64,000 nt of DNA from positions 1 through 64,000 of the forward strand of contig NZ_CM001374.1 of the NCBI RefSeq assembly GCF_000236165.1, in the 5' to 3' direction. Shown one piece after another: positions 33,929 to 43,333 of this stretch. The notes below the pieces were generated by a model. The model was not told where the DNA came from. It made no database searches and was given only the letters and a program-made list of their open reading frames with translations. The position numbers were made by a program, and so were the translations under genes. This DNA comes from Fluoribacter dumoffii NY 23. GTDB lineage: Bacteria; Pseudomonadota; Gammaproteobacteria; Legionellales; Legionellaceae. Numbering within the stretch: the first letter of the stretch is position 1; each line of letters begins with the position of its first letter.

Positions 33929-36900
33929 ATGCCTGTTAGTTTTCTCTCCCCAGTACAATGTGACAATTACGCTAAATATCCTACTGACCTACCACCAGAT
34001 ATCGTAGATAGCCTTTTTTTCCTCGATGATCAGGATATGGAGTGGATTGCAAACAAGCGTGGTGACTTCAGCAGGTTAGGTTATGCATTACAGCTGACAA
34101 CAGTTCGATTTATTGGAGCTTTTATTTCCGACTTGAATCAGATTCCTCGTGTGGTAATTGAGCGAGTTGCTATTCAAATCAAGGTTAATGATCCTGAAAG
34201 TTGCATATCAATGTACATGAAAAGTGAGCAGCGTTGGCGTCATGCTGTTGAAATTCGAGCGCGTTATGGCTATATAGAATTTGCTGAAAAAGGTAGTCGT
34301 TATCGTCTTGGTCGCATATTATGTGCACTATGCTGGACTGGTACTGACAGACCTGGAGTGCTTTTTGATCATGCAGTGGGTTGGCTATCGACCAACAAAA
34401 TATTGTTACCAGGTATTACAGTTCTTGAGCGTTTTGTTGCAGAAATTCGCTCCAGGATGGAGTCTCGCTTATGGCGAATGTTGATTAAAAATTTAAGCGC
34501 ATCACAACAGGAAAAACTGAATGACCTCTTGGTGGTAGAGGATGACGAACATCTGTCATTGCTTGATAAACTGCGTAAAGGTCCGGTTAGCATCAGTAGC
34601 ACAGCTCTTGTGCAAGCATTAAAACGGGTTGAGTCTGCCCGCAACATTAGTGTTGAATTACCACTGTACCGCATCCCCGCCTGTAAAATAGCAACACTTG
34701 CACGCTTTGCTAATACGGCAAAAATTACAGCCATCAACCGCTTGCCGTTTGAGCGTAAAATGGCGACGCTCGTTGCTTTTGCGAATCATTTTGAGTCAGA
34801 CTCCCAAGATGATTCTCTGGACGTGCTCAGTATGGTATTGCGTGATTTATTCTCAAAGGCCAAGCAAGAAAATAAAAATACACGACTGCGAACTCTTAAA
34901 GATCTCGATCAAGCTACAGCCACATTGGTCGATGCATGTAAATTACTACTGAATACAGAATTATGTGATCATGAAATTCGGGACACAATTTATACAACAG
35001 TAGGTCATGAAGCGCTTGTATCTGCAGTTGAAAATGCCACTGCCTTAATCAGGCCGCCAAGTAATGTGTTTTATCATGAGCTTGAACAAAAGGAAAAAAC
35101 AGTTCAGAAATTTTTACCTTCGCTCCTTCGAGTAATAAATTTTGATAGTAATCAAGCGGGAAAACCTCTTCTTGCCAGTCTTGAATGGTTAAAGGGAAAA
35201 CAAACGGATGAACCGCCAATGGAGATTATTGGAACATCATGGAAACGTAATATTGTTATTAAAAATGAATGTAGCGTTATCAATTGGCCACAAGACGAAC
35301 CACGACCCACTTATCGCGTCATAAAGAAACTTGTAAAAACCCAAGATGGTATCATTTTGCATAACGATAAACTTTTATATGCTGACCTTATCAATAAAAA
35401 AATTAAGGAAATCGTTGTACCAGAGAAAAAACAATCTCAAGTTGAGAAATTGAAAAAATCCATTTTAAACATGAAGGAAGTTCAAAAAAACGCAAATAAT
35501 AAAGAGCTTGCATTAATAACATCAATAACTGGCCGGGATAGCAATAGAACTACAATTGACCGAACAGCATATATATTTTGTGTTCTTGATAAATTGCAAT
35601 CGGCACTGAAACATAGGGATGTGTTCATAAGTCCGAGTTGGCGGTATGCTGATCCAAGAGCCAATCTTTATTCTGGCTCAGAGTGGGAGGCAATACGTCC
35701 TATGATTTGCCGCTCATTAAATTTAACAATTGACCCAATGTTAGCCATAACAAGCCTTACAGATGAACTACATCAAGTGTATCGGTTAGTTGCTGCAAAT
35801 ATTGATAATAACCCTGCTGTTCGATTTGAAACAGTTAAGGGTAATGAGGAGCTGATTCTAACTCAGCTTGATGCACTTGATGAGCCTCCATCATTAAAAG
35901 CATTGAGAGCTGCTGTAAAAGCCAAATTACCACGTGTCGATTTACCCGAGATGGTACTTGAGATAGCCACACGTACTGGATTTGCGGATGGATTTACCCA
36001 CATCAATGAAGGAAGTGCGCGTGCTGAGGATCTATTAATCAGTTTATGTGCTGAATTGCTAGCAGACGCTTGCAATACTGGACGAGAACCGTTTGTTCGT
36101 GAGGACATACCTGCTTTAAAAAGAGATAGATTGGTATGGGTTGATCAAAATTATATTCGAAATGAAACGATAATGGCGGTCAATGCCATTTTAGTTTCTG
36201 CTCAAAATCAAATTCCATTAGCTAAGAAATGGGGCGGAGGCGATATTGCATCGGCTGATGGCATGCGCTTCGTTGTACCGGTTAGAACAGTGCACGCTGC
36301 TCCAAATCCAAAATATTTTAAATCAGGTCGTGGTGTCACTTGGTACAATCTAATCTCTAATCAACGAACTGGCTTAAATGCTGTAACAGTACCTGGCACT
36401 TTACGTGATAGCCTAATATTGTTAGGCGTTGTTCTTGAGCAACAGACGGAATTACAGCCAACGCGGATCATGACAGATGCAGGCGCATACAGTGATATTG
36501 TATTTGGACTGTTTCGTTTGTTGGGACTTCGTTTCAGTCCGCGATTGGCTGATATGGGTGGTGCTAGATTCTGGCGGATTGATCCGTTGGCTGATTATGG
36601 AAAGCTCAATGTACTTGCAAAAAGTCGTATAAATATAAATCTTGTTCCTCCTGAGTGGGATGATATTTTACGTTTATTGGCTTCATTAAAACTCGGGAGA
36701 GTTCCCGCAGAAGGCATTATGCGCACTCTTCAAGTTGCTGATAAACCAACTCGTTTAGCCAAAGCAATTGCCGAAATTGGGCGAATTGACAAAACTATCC
36801 ACATGCTCAATTATCTTCATGATGAGTCATTCCGTCGTCAGACTTTGGTACAACTAAATTTGGGCGAAGGCAGACACAGTTTAGGTCGTTCTGTTTTTCA

Positions 36901-37186
36901 TGGTAAGCGAGGAGAACTTCATCAGCGGTATCGTGCAGGGCAAGAAGATCAGTTAGGTGCCCTTGGACTGGTTTTAAATATCATTACACTTTGGAACACT
37001 ATTTACATGGATGCTGCCATTAATCAATTACGACAAGAAGGCTTCCCCGTATACGATGAAGATGTAGCCAGACTGTCCGCATATGGATATGGTCATATTA
37101 ATATGCTCGGACGATATTCCTTTGCCATGCCAGATGAGGTAAAACGTGGTGAGTTAAGGCCATTAAGAACAACAGAAAAGCCTTAA
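33929..37186 (+). CDS. tnpA: Tn3-family transposase TnpA
   Basis: 1085-aa DDE transposase of the Tn3 family (DUF4158 plus DDE_Tnp_Tn3). Catalytic residues are visible: ASADGMRFVV (first Asp), TDAGAYSDIVFGLFRLLG (second Asp) and LNLGEGRHSLGRSVFHGKRGE (Glu). FSPRLADMGGARFWRI is another family signature. Its stop codon (37184-37186) lies inside the right inverted repeat. Full length, no frameshift seen. Confidence 0.95.
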   Translation: MPVSFLSPVQCDNYAKYPTDLPPDIVDSLFFLDDQDMEWIANKRGDFSRLGYALQLTTVRFIGAFISDLNQIPRVVIERVAIQIKVNDPESCISMYMKSEQRWRHAVEIRARYGYIEFAEKGSRYRLGRILCALCWTGTDRPGVLFDHAVGWLSTNKILLPGITVLERFVAEIRSRMESRLWRMLIKNLSASQQEKLNDLLVVEDDEHLSLLDKLRKGPVSISSTALVQALKRVESARNISVELPLYRIPACKIATLARFANTAKITAINRLPFERKMATLVAFANHFESDSQDDSLDVLSMVLRDLFSKAKQENKNTRLRTLKDLDQATATLVDACKLLLNTELCDHEIRDTIYTTVGHEALVSAVENATALIRPPSNVFYHELEQKEKTVQKFLPSLLRVINFDSNQAGKPLLASLEWLKGKQTDEPPMEIIGTSWKRNIVIKNECSVINWPQDEPRPTYRVIKKLVKTQDGIILHNDKLLYADLINKKIKEIVVPEKKQSQVEKLKKSILNMKEVQKNANNKELALITSITGRDSNRTTIDRTAYIFCVLDKLQSALKHRDVFISPSWRYADPRANLYSGSEWEAIRPMICRSLNLTIDPMLAITSLTDELHQVYRLVAANIDNNPAVRFETVKGNEELILTQLDALDEPPSLKALRAAVKAKLPRVDLPEMVLEIATRTGFADGFTHINEGSARAEDLLISLCAELLADACNTGREPFVREDIPALKRDRLVWVDQNYIRNETIMAVNAILVSAQNQIPLAKKWGGGDIASADGMRFVVPVRTVHAAPNPKYFKSGRGVTWYNLISNQRTGLNAVTVPGTLRDSLILLGVVLEQQTELQPTRIMTDAGAYSDIVFGLFRLLGLRFSPRLADMGGARFWRIDPLADYGKLNVLAKSRININLVPPEWDDILRLLASLKLGRVPAEGIMRTLQVADKPTRLAKAIAEIGRIDKTIHMLNYLHDESFRRQTLVQLNLGEGRHSLGRSVFHGKRGELHQRYRAGQEDQLGALGLVLNIITLWNTIYMDAAINQLRQEGFPVYDEDVARLSAYGYGHINMLGRYSFAMPDEVKRGELRPLRTTEKP

Positions 37187-37219
37187 GTCGGTTGGCTGTT
37201 CCATTGCTCCCCAAGCCCG
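37182..37219 (-). repeat. Right terminal inverted repeat of the 6.7-kb transposon
   Basis: 38 bp; reads CTTAAGTCGGTTGGCTG on the plus strand and ends AAGCCCG before the target copy TAATC. It overlaps the last codons of tnpA. It is 37/38 identical to the left repeat in inverted orientation. Confidence 0.95.
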
Positions 37220-37224
37220 TAATC

Positions 37225-37340
37225 CTATAGATTATCGAAAACTGCTTCGATTCATGACCGGAAGAGGATATCTGCTCCATTATATTGAAAAAGCCATTGA
37301 AGAAACTTATGGAAAGAGGCAAGAAAAATTTCATTGTTAG
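37225..37340 (+). pseudogene. 3' part of the gene split by the Tn3-family insertion
   Basis: Continues the frame of the gene broken at 30491. After the target copy TAATC the codons read IDYRKLLRFMTGRGYLLHYI, then a charged end (EKAIEETYGKRQEKFHC) and a TAG at 37338-37340. Without the transposon the protein would be 248 aa. Confidence 0.85.
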
Positions 37341-37372
37341 TGGAGACATTATATGTGCGAAATAAATGTATA

Positions 37373-37516
37373 CTATAAGTTTTTTCCAGAAACTTCATTG
37401 TGGTAATTTTTAATGGCTCTACGCAATACCTCTACAACGGGAACGGCTAAGGATTCAGCATCTGCTCTGAGCATATCCATATAAAACTTTTCAATAGTAC
37501 ACATGTATCGCGTCAT
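37373..37516 (-). CDS. Small protein downstream of Cro-like gene
   Basis: 47 aa (starts MTRYMCTIEKFYMDML, ends EVSGKNL). The ATG is preceded by AGAAAGGAC, a good ribosome site, and the gene begins 23 bp after the Cro-like gene on the same strand. Predicted helical; no family recognised. The clear ribosome site and operon spacing are the evidence that it is real. Confidence 0.5.
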   Translation of the reverse strand: MTRYMCTIEKFYMDMLRADAESLAVPVVEVLRRAIKNYHNEVSGKNL

Positions 37517-37539
37517 TTTTGTCCTTTCTACGGAAGCAA

Positions 37540-37686
37540 CTAAACCCCTTTGGTATGCGCCTCAATCGTCCTCTGATGGTGTTTGGGTACCTTTTTCCAC
37601 GCGGACACATTAGACTGAGCGACTCCTAGAAATTCAGCAAGCTTTCTTTGACTTCCAAACCATGCAATAGCCTCGCTTTTTTCCAT
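37540..37686 (-). CDS. Cro-like repressor
   Basis: 48-aa protein with the phage Cro/YdaS-type layout: EAIAWFGSQRKLAEFLGVA, then QSNVSAWKKVPKHHQRTI, and ending EAHTKGV. The HTH spans residues ~13-32 and the VP..HQ.TIE segment is typical of this family, in which the protein often competes with a CI-type repressor. The promoter region carries an 11-bp match to the CI-like operator near 4780. Start chosen at the only ATG before the HTH; the ribosome site is weak (TAAGG). Confidence 0.8.
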   Translation of the reverse strand: MEKSEAIAWFGSQRKLAEFLGVAQSNVSAWKKVPKHHQRTIEAHTKGV

Positions 37687-37722
37687 TGATACAACCTTAA
37701 TTTATACAAAAGCGTTGCAGTA

Positions 37723-37742
37723 TACAGATTGTACCCTGTAAA
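37723..37742. promoter_or_regulatory. Operator-like site upstream of Cro-like gene
   Basis: TACCCTGTAAA at 37732-37742 is the exact complement of TTTACAGGGTA at 4774-4784 in the CI-like operator. It sits 46 bp upstream of the Cro-like ATG. It overlaps an inverted pair TACAG (37723) and CTGTA (37736). Together with the divergent pair near 4.8 kb this suggests one shared regulator. Confidence 0.6.
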
Positions 37743-38432
37743 AAGAAGGATATTAAAAAAGATTATTTGTGTTCACAATTCAATCAGGCAACACGAAGCC
37801 GATAATTGAAGACAATAAAAGACCTAGAAAAACACTAGGCTTTAAAACTCCTAATATGTTATTTTTGCCGCTGACAACTAGTTAAATAGTGGTTGCATTA
37901 GCGAGTTGAATCCGCGTCACAGGCAACGGTATTAGGTCTGATTATACGATTAATCAGACCTATTAAAATGTTATTTGGGCGTGGCTCCTTCCCTATTCCT
38001 AGTTTTTTCAGATTAATCAGTTTTAATGAAGATAATTGCTTCCTTCACTAAAATTGATACGACTTGTGAATCAAACATAGGATTTTGAATTAAAATAGAT
38101 ACTGTTCGCCAAGAAACAGAACGCCGATTTAACTGAAGAATAAGCCCTTTGATACAAATCAATAAGTTATGGTGAAGACGCGGGAAAATTGAACCCGTTA
38201 CCAAAGGTTTTGATAATTTCATGAAATACTATAAAAGACTAAGAAAAACCATGTTGATTCTGGACTATCGCCTGTTTTCCAAAATACACAAGATGTCTTT
38301 CTTGGTGTGCAATTGTCTACGTATGGTGTCGTATTGGTGCCGATAATTAGAACATAGATACTGTTTGTTTAATTGTTAATGCATTATGATTTAATATTCG
38401 GCTCACATATACAATTAATAAAAGGATATTTT
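37743..38432. other. Non-coding stretch with a strong 12-bp hairpin
   Basis: About 690 bp without a convincing gene. The one open frame (38013-38222, minus strand, 69 codons) lacks a ribosome site. The notable structure is a hairpin with perfect arms TAGGTCTGATTA (37933-37944) and TAATCAGACCTA (37951-37962) and loop TACGAT; it could end transcription or be a protein target. A smaller pair, CCTAG and CTAGG, lies at 37823-37838. Confidence 0.5.
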
Positions 38433-38891
38433 ATGATGAAGGGAATATTTTTTTCAATTATATTAACCCTACAATTAATTGTAGGCTGTGTTCCTAGATC
38501 ATTAGAACCAAATGCGAAAAAGGTGATGATTATCTATAATCGAAGTACTAAAATGGCCAACTCATGTGAGTTTTTAGGGAAAATATCTAATAGCGATGTG
38601 CATGGAAAAAAACTTCAATTCACGCTTGGTTTAGAAAAAAATCTAAAAACCGATGACCTAAATTTTCTTAAAAATGAAGGAGCAAAATTAGGAGCCAACC
38701 TGGTTGTATTTGAAGAGCATCATACATCAATAGAAAGGTACCGCTCTCAACCTGGTCATATAACCGACATTAGTATACATGCTATTTATGCTAAGGCTTA
38801 TCGATGTCCTCCTAATTTACTCAAAAACATGGAACAATTGAATGAATATCATCAGGCATATAAAAATCCAGTGATCACTAAAAATAATTAA
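38433..38891 (+). CDS. DUF4156-like lipoprotein
   Basis: 152 aa from the ATG at 38433, preceded by AAAGGAT. Signal peptide with lipobox LIVGC, so probably a lipoprotein. The body has a conserved-looking CEFLGKISNSD near the start and LKNEGAKLGANLVVFEEHH, the pattern of the DUF4156 family of small envelope proteins. Function unknown. The frame is open from 38373, but the extra residues are not signal-like. Confidence 0.65.
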   Translation: MMKGIFFSIILTLQLIVGCVPRSLEPNAKKVMIIYNRSTKMANSCEFLGKISNSDVHGKKLQFTLGLEKNLKTDDLNFLKNEGAKLGANLVVFEEHHTSIERYRSQPGHITDISIHAIYAKAYRCPPNLLKNMEQLNEYHQAYKNPVITKNN

Positions 38892-39025
38892 TTATTGAAC
38901 TAAAACATAATTCATTGATGGAGTAATGGAATAGCAATAAGTCGATGTATCTTTTAAAAAGCATCTGTAGATATATAACCGCATTAAAAATAATGCTCTG
39001 CAATGAATTAATTTAATGAAACCTT

Positions 39026-39922
39026 TTAAACTTTATAAAGACTGATATCCTCTTTTAGATGTTTAACAATATCATCTAAATGATGAATAAATGTCATCAT
39101 CTCTTCTATGCCAGTAGAAAAAGTTGCGGTAACACGATTAATTTCATTCATACTTTCAACGATTTGCTCAATTCCAACTGCTTCTTGCCTAATAGATACC
39201 TCAATGTGTTGGCTTGAAATGGATGCTTCATTGATCATTTTACTTAGCGCATGAATAACGTCGCCTGCTTTCTCAATAAGCTTAATTCCTGAATCAAGAG
39301 TGTTAGCTCCTTCCTCGGTGACGATAACCGCTTTTTCAGTGCTACGTCGTATGTCCTCAAGAATTTTTTGCACCTGCACCGTGGACTGTTCTGATTGCTC
39401 TGCTAGGTTTCTTACTTCAGTTGCCACTGCGGCAAAACCTTTACCAGATTCTCCTGCTTTTGATGCTTCAATTGAGGCATTCAATGCTAACATCTTGGAT
39501 TGTTGGGCAAGCGTATTTACTACTACAGTAATTTCACCGATTTGTTTCATGTGGTTACTTAAATCAAGAATAGTTTGCGCAATAAGCTTCATCTTTTCTT
39601 CTGAAGCCCTAATGCCCAGAATGCTTTGTTCTACAGAATGAGCACCAAGCTTTCCCTGTTCATAGGTATTTTGAGCCACTTCTCGTAAAACTTGAGCTTT
39701 AGCCATAGTTTTTTTGGAGCTATTGTCTATTTCTTCCAATGAAGCACTGATTTGATTAATCGCAGATGCTTGGGAACTAATTTCTTTTGCTTGTTTATTA
39801 GCAGAAGTGAGCACCGTTCCAACCATTGTAACGATATCACTGCTGGCTTGTGTAATTTTTTTTGTCATCGATGAAAGCCTATCCGTCATGGAATTTAAAT
39901 CTCGCCCCAGATCTTGTAATAT
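39026..39922 (-). pseudogene. 3' part of a chemoreceptor (MCP) gene split by transposon
   Basis: Encodes the cytoplasmic signalling domain of a methyl-accepting chemotaxis protein: the hairpin tip reads SKMLALNASIEASKAGESGKG, then FAAVATEVRNLAEQS, with long coiled-coil arms on both sides. The first residues up to the transposon edge read ILQDLGRDLNS before MTDRLSS. Linked to 44531-45498 by removal of the element and one AATAT copy, it would finish a 619-aa receptor. An internal ATG (39889) might give a soluble 287-aa fragment, but I see no good ribosome site. Confidence 0.88.
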
Positions 39923-39962
39923 GGGGTTAAATTACAGAAACGAGGCAAATGCGAATTAGACC
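39923..39962 (+). repeat. Left terminal inverted repeat of the 4.6-kb transposon
   Basis: Begins GGGGTTAAATTACAG and ends GCGAATTAGACC. Outer bases differ from the right repeat (GGGG against GGG, and a divergent middle), the inner 15 bp are identical. Flanked on the left by AATAT. Confidence 0.85.
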
Positions 39963-40154
39963 ATCCAAAATAGTACTTAATTTAAGCAAGCCAGCTTAAA
40001 TCAAAAAAATTATCTACAATAAATTTCCACTTATTTTAATCTGATAAATATAATTATCCTTATATAAAATAAGGGTTTTATAGAATAATCGGCTATGAAA
40101 TTCTGATCGTATAATTTGAATTACAATTCAGGCATCAATTAATAAAGAGCCAGT

Positions 40155-40184
40155 CTAATCGTATATATTTAATTATGCGATTAG
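40155..40184. repeat. Tyrosine-recombinase core-like site, left end
   Basis: Inverted 11-bp arms CTAATCGTATA (40155-40165) and TATGCGATTAG (40174-40184), one mismatch apart, around the 8-bp spacer TATTTAAT. This 11-8-11 form is that of core sites bound by two pairs of tyrosine-recombinase subunits. It lies between the left inverted repeat and the 3' end of tnpA. Confidence 0.65.
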
Positions 40185-40279
40185 ATTTATTGAATTTAAT
40201 TAACAAATTCAAATCCCGCTCTAGATCTAAATACAGACATAGTTGACTAAATTTAATCAACTGTGGCGCACTCCCTTAC

Positions 40280-43200
40280 TTAGGCAGCCCTGAAATTAAC
40301 CACCTCATCCAATGAATATTCTGAGTCATTTACACTTAATAAATTACTGAAATCATAAGTCCCGTGTAAATTGACATGTTGCCAGGTTAATATCGATGCG
40401 CTCACTATGTTTTCGAGTAATGACTCTCTTTCATCAGGCTCTGATTTCATGATAATCCGAGTTAATTCAATATAATTCCATAAAATAATAATATTTTGAA
40501 TGATTGTTCTGCACATGACTGAAATTTCTTGATCCTCACTGTGTGCTTCTAGAAGATTTGGATCTGCAAATGAGATTGCCCCAGAAAATTTGTTAGCCAA
40601 TTCGCCTTTATTTAATTGTTTTTCTATAGTTTGTCGTAATGCCACATCATCAAAATATTTCAACATAAAAATTGATTTGATAATACGGCCAAATTCTTTT
40701 AGCGCTTCTTGCAATGGGTGCTGATTAGAATATTCACCCATTCGTTTAAGTATCGTAGAAGCGCGATGTTCACGTAATTTAATGGTGGCAATAAGCCGTA
40801 ATATAGTGTCCCAATTCCGTTTAATCTTATGCTCGTTAACATAATAGGCGGGTTTAATCGGATAACCTTTATTAGTTAACTCTGTTTTCATTCTACGGAA
40901 GCTAACTAAATTTTGTCCGGAAAGGTCTTTTATTCGAGGGGCAAAGGTTACATCAATTAAATGAGATACTGCAAAAACCATTTCTGTATAGCCATGGGTA
41001 TCGGTAGAATGCATGGTGCTTGCAATGGCATCATTATGAAGAAGTCCATCAAGGACATAGGCCGCATCTCGCTCTGAGCTGCTAAATACAGTCGAGTAAA
41101 ATAAGATCCCTCGCTCATCGATAAAGCGGTATACACTTGAACCTTTACCATTACCAAAATATTTAAAAGACTCATTCGCATTTAACGACTCAGCAGAGAC
41201 ACACTGCTTTTTTCCATCACTAGAGGTATGCAGTAATTCTTTCTCTCGTTTGAATTGTTCAGGTAGCCACAGCTTTCCCATCAAATCAGTGAGTGACTGA
41301 TTTACAGCATGTAGGTTCTCTAATGAAAAATACCAATTAACGGTATTGGACAACGTATTATAGTTAATTCCGATGGCGGTATTAGCCAGTTTATGCAAGC
41401 CTATATTGCTTGCCAAACTAAAAAGTCCCGCATAAAAAATCTCGTTATTGGGCGCACCTGCTGATCCTTTAATTTTGTGATGCTTAAAATTAGAAGTAAA
41501 TGTGGTTAGCGCATTCATTTCAGACATCATTTGCAAAATTGGAACATACCGGTCACTGCCAATAATCATTGAAATTGAATTGTAATCGGGCTTATCAACA
41601 GCAGGTGTATGAACAGAAAAGCCACCGTCTTTTTGAATGGTAGTGTATGGATTTGTTCCTTCAACTATTCTTTGATTTACATCAATAAACTGTTTATCTA
41701 AAATGCCTCGCAATAGGAGTAAAACCTGCTCAATATCAATAAATTGTGTTAATCCAAGTTTCTCTAAAAGATGTGCTTTATGTTCGTCCCAATAGGGTTC
41801 TGGTATTAAATAAGCATCTATAGAAAGGTATCGATAAGAATGGATAAGGCTTATTTGACCACATTTAATTGCAGTAGCAATTTTGCAAAAAAGTATCGCC
41901 TTATAAAGCGACACATTAAATTGTTCATCTCTATGAATAGCTGCATATTCAAGATCATCCAAAAACGCATCGGGTGCTGTTGATGTGATGCTCTTTACTG
42001 ACTGGTAATGCAAAATTGCCGAATAAAGATCTTCTGCTCCTTTACATACTTCAAACTCCAGGTATTTCACAATATCAGCCACGCGATTCTGCAATTTTCT
42101 GGATAAATTACTCAACGCATCAAATTCATCACATCGGGTTTGCTCTGCATCGAGCTGGCGTTTAAGTTTCTTTGCATCAAGCTCTGCCTTACTTAACGGG
42201 GTATCGTTTTTAGGACTTGGAACGATGGTATAGAGCTTTAAAATCTTATCCTCACTACTCAATTCTTTATTATATAAAACACCCTGAACTGCATTAACGG
42301 TGCTTTGTGAGTCATCAAGCCCAGACAATACTGAGACAGTCAGCTGATTTTTCTCTGGCATCTTTTCCATTATCATTTTACTGACCGCTTGCTGTGCTTT
42401 ATTCAGCTGTTGTTGAACACATTTTAATAGTATGTCTACTAACGTGTCTTGCCAAATCTTGTAACAATGATCAACAAAAGCCGTTAAATATAAATGGCGT
42501 TTATAGGGTTCTGTTATCTCTGCAACCTGTGTGGTTTTTGCTTTGATTACCCACTGAGCATAGTATTTAGTTGCCTCTGCTGATAGCTCTAATTTTTTGA
42601 TAAGGGGACTTACCTCTTTATGAAGATTCTTAATGATTAGAAAATTACGAATTCCGCTTTTTATTTTGCCAGGCTTTAATGATTGGTTAATTACCTTTAA
42701 CCGAGTTAATAACGACCGTTCATAATGTTTCTCAGGAAGTTCCGTCAGTTGCTCTAAAGCCTCTGCTTGCTCCTTGCTAATTGTTTCAGTCATTTTTTGG
42801 ATGATATTTTTTTCAAATCCATGAAATTTCTCTGTGATGGTCCTGGAAATTTTGTCGTAGCTTGGTAGTTCGATCTTTTTTTGGCGCAGTTGCTCAATAA
42901 GAACATAAAACATTTTCCGTGGGTGCATTTGCTTTTCGACCATATCACCTGCGACTTCATCAAAAAATTCAATCGCACTGGTGAATTCAATGTAGCCACA
43001 AATATCAAGAATGAGTATACGATGATTTTGGCGTGTACGATCAAGATACTGCTCCAAAAAATCGGCTGGTGTAGTGACGCCAAGTACTTTTGAAACGTAT
43101 TTTATATCACTCAATTTAAATGATTTACTCGTAAAAAATCGTCCACTAGCCTTAAAATAACCGTATTGAAGCAATAAACCTATTTTACTCTCTACGTTTT

Positions 43201-43333
43201 TTGCCTGTTTTTTAATGGCCTCTTGAATGATCTGATCTACTTTGAAATATTTTTTCCGTGAATCACTATTCAATGCAGGTGGGCGATTATAACGGTTGAC
43301 TTCGTTGTCTGGCAGTACATCCATCAAGCGCAT
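40280..43333 (-). CDS. tnpA: Tn3-like transposase of the 4.6-kb transposon
   Basis: 1017-aa Tn3-family transposase, divergent from the TnpA at 33929. DDE residues are visible: HTSSDGKKQ (first Asp), STDTHGYTEMVFAVSHL (second Asp), and LNKGELANKFSGAIS (Glu); FAPRIKDLSGQNL is a family signature. The N-terminal third is helical. The ATG overlaps the stop of the recombinase gene by one base (TAATG), so both are translated from one message. Intact. Confidence 0.92.
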   Translation of the reverse strand: MRLMDVLPDNEVNRYNRPPALNSDSRKKYFKVDQIIQEAIKKQAKNVESKIGLLLQYGYFKASGRFFTSKSFKLSDIKYVSKVLGVTTPADFLEQYLDRTRQNHRILILDICGYIEFTSAIEFFDEVAGDMVEKQMHPRKMFYVLIEQLRQKKIELPSYDKISRTITEKFHGFEKNIIQKMTETISKEQAEALEQLTELPEKHYERSLLTRLKVINQSLKPGKIKSGIRNFLIIKNLHKEVSPLIKKLELSAEATKYYAQWVIKAKTTQVAEITEPYKRHLYLTAFVDHCYKIWQDTLVDILLKCVQQQLNKAQQAVSKMIMEKMPEKNQLTVSVLSGLDDSQSTVNAVQGVLYNKELSSEDKILKLYTIVPSPKNDTPLSKAELDAKKLKRQLDAEQTRCDEFDALSNLSRKLQNRVADIVKYLEFEVCKGAEDLYSAILHYQSVKSITSTAPDAFLDDLEYAAIHRDEQFNVSLYKAILFCKIATAIKCGQISLIHSYRYLSIDAYLIPEPYWDEHKAHLLEKLGLTQFIDIEQVLLLLRGILDKQFIDVNQRIVEGTNPYTTIQKDGGFSVHTPAVDKPDYNSISMIIGSDRYVPILQMMSEMNALTTFTSNFKHHKIKGSAGAPNNEIFYAGLFSLASNIGLHKLANTAIGINYNTLSNTVNWYFSLENLHAVNQSLTDLMGKLWLPEQFKREKELLHTSSDGKKQCVSAESLNANESFKYFGNGKGSSVYRFIDERGILFYSTVFSSSERDAAYVLDGLLHNDAIASTMHSTDTHGYTEMVFAVSHLIDVTFAPRIKDLSGQNLVSFRRMKTELTNKGYPIKPAYYVNEHKIKRNWDTILRLIATIKLREHRASTILKRMGEYSNQHPLQEALKEFGRIIKSIFMLKYFDDVALRQTIEKQLNKGELANKFSGAISFADPNLLEAHSEDQEISVMCRTIIQNIIILWNYIELTRIIMKSEPDERESLLENIVSASILTWQHVNLHGTYDFSNLLSVNDSEYSLDEVVNFRAA

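Larger units (their letters stand above)
30492..37219. mobile_element. 6.7-kb Tn3-family transposon with metal-ATPase cargo
   Basis: Bounded by 38-bp inverted repeats (30492-30529 and 37182-37219) that differ at one base, and flanked by a perfect 5-bp direct duplication TAATC (30487-30491 and 37220-37224). Contents: P-type ATPase, DUF302 protein, serine resolvase TnpR and Tn3 transposase TnpA, the last two divergent around a res-like region. Inner ends of both repeats read CTTAAG, as in many Tn3-family termini. Cargo lies between the left end and tnpR. Confidence 0.95.

Noticed and set aside
38013-38222. 69-codon minus-strand frame with some hydrophobic pattern
   Set aside because: No ribosome site, no family resemblance and no operon context; could be a decayed gene but not supportable.
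39300-39641. 113-codon plus-strand frame opposite the chemoreceptor signalling domain
   Set aside because: Antisense to a strongly conserved MCP domain; its length follows from the codon pattern of the coiled coil.
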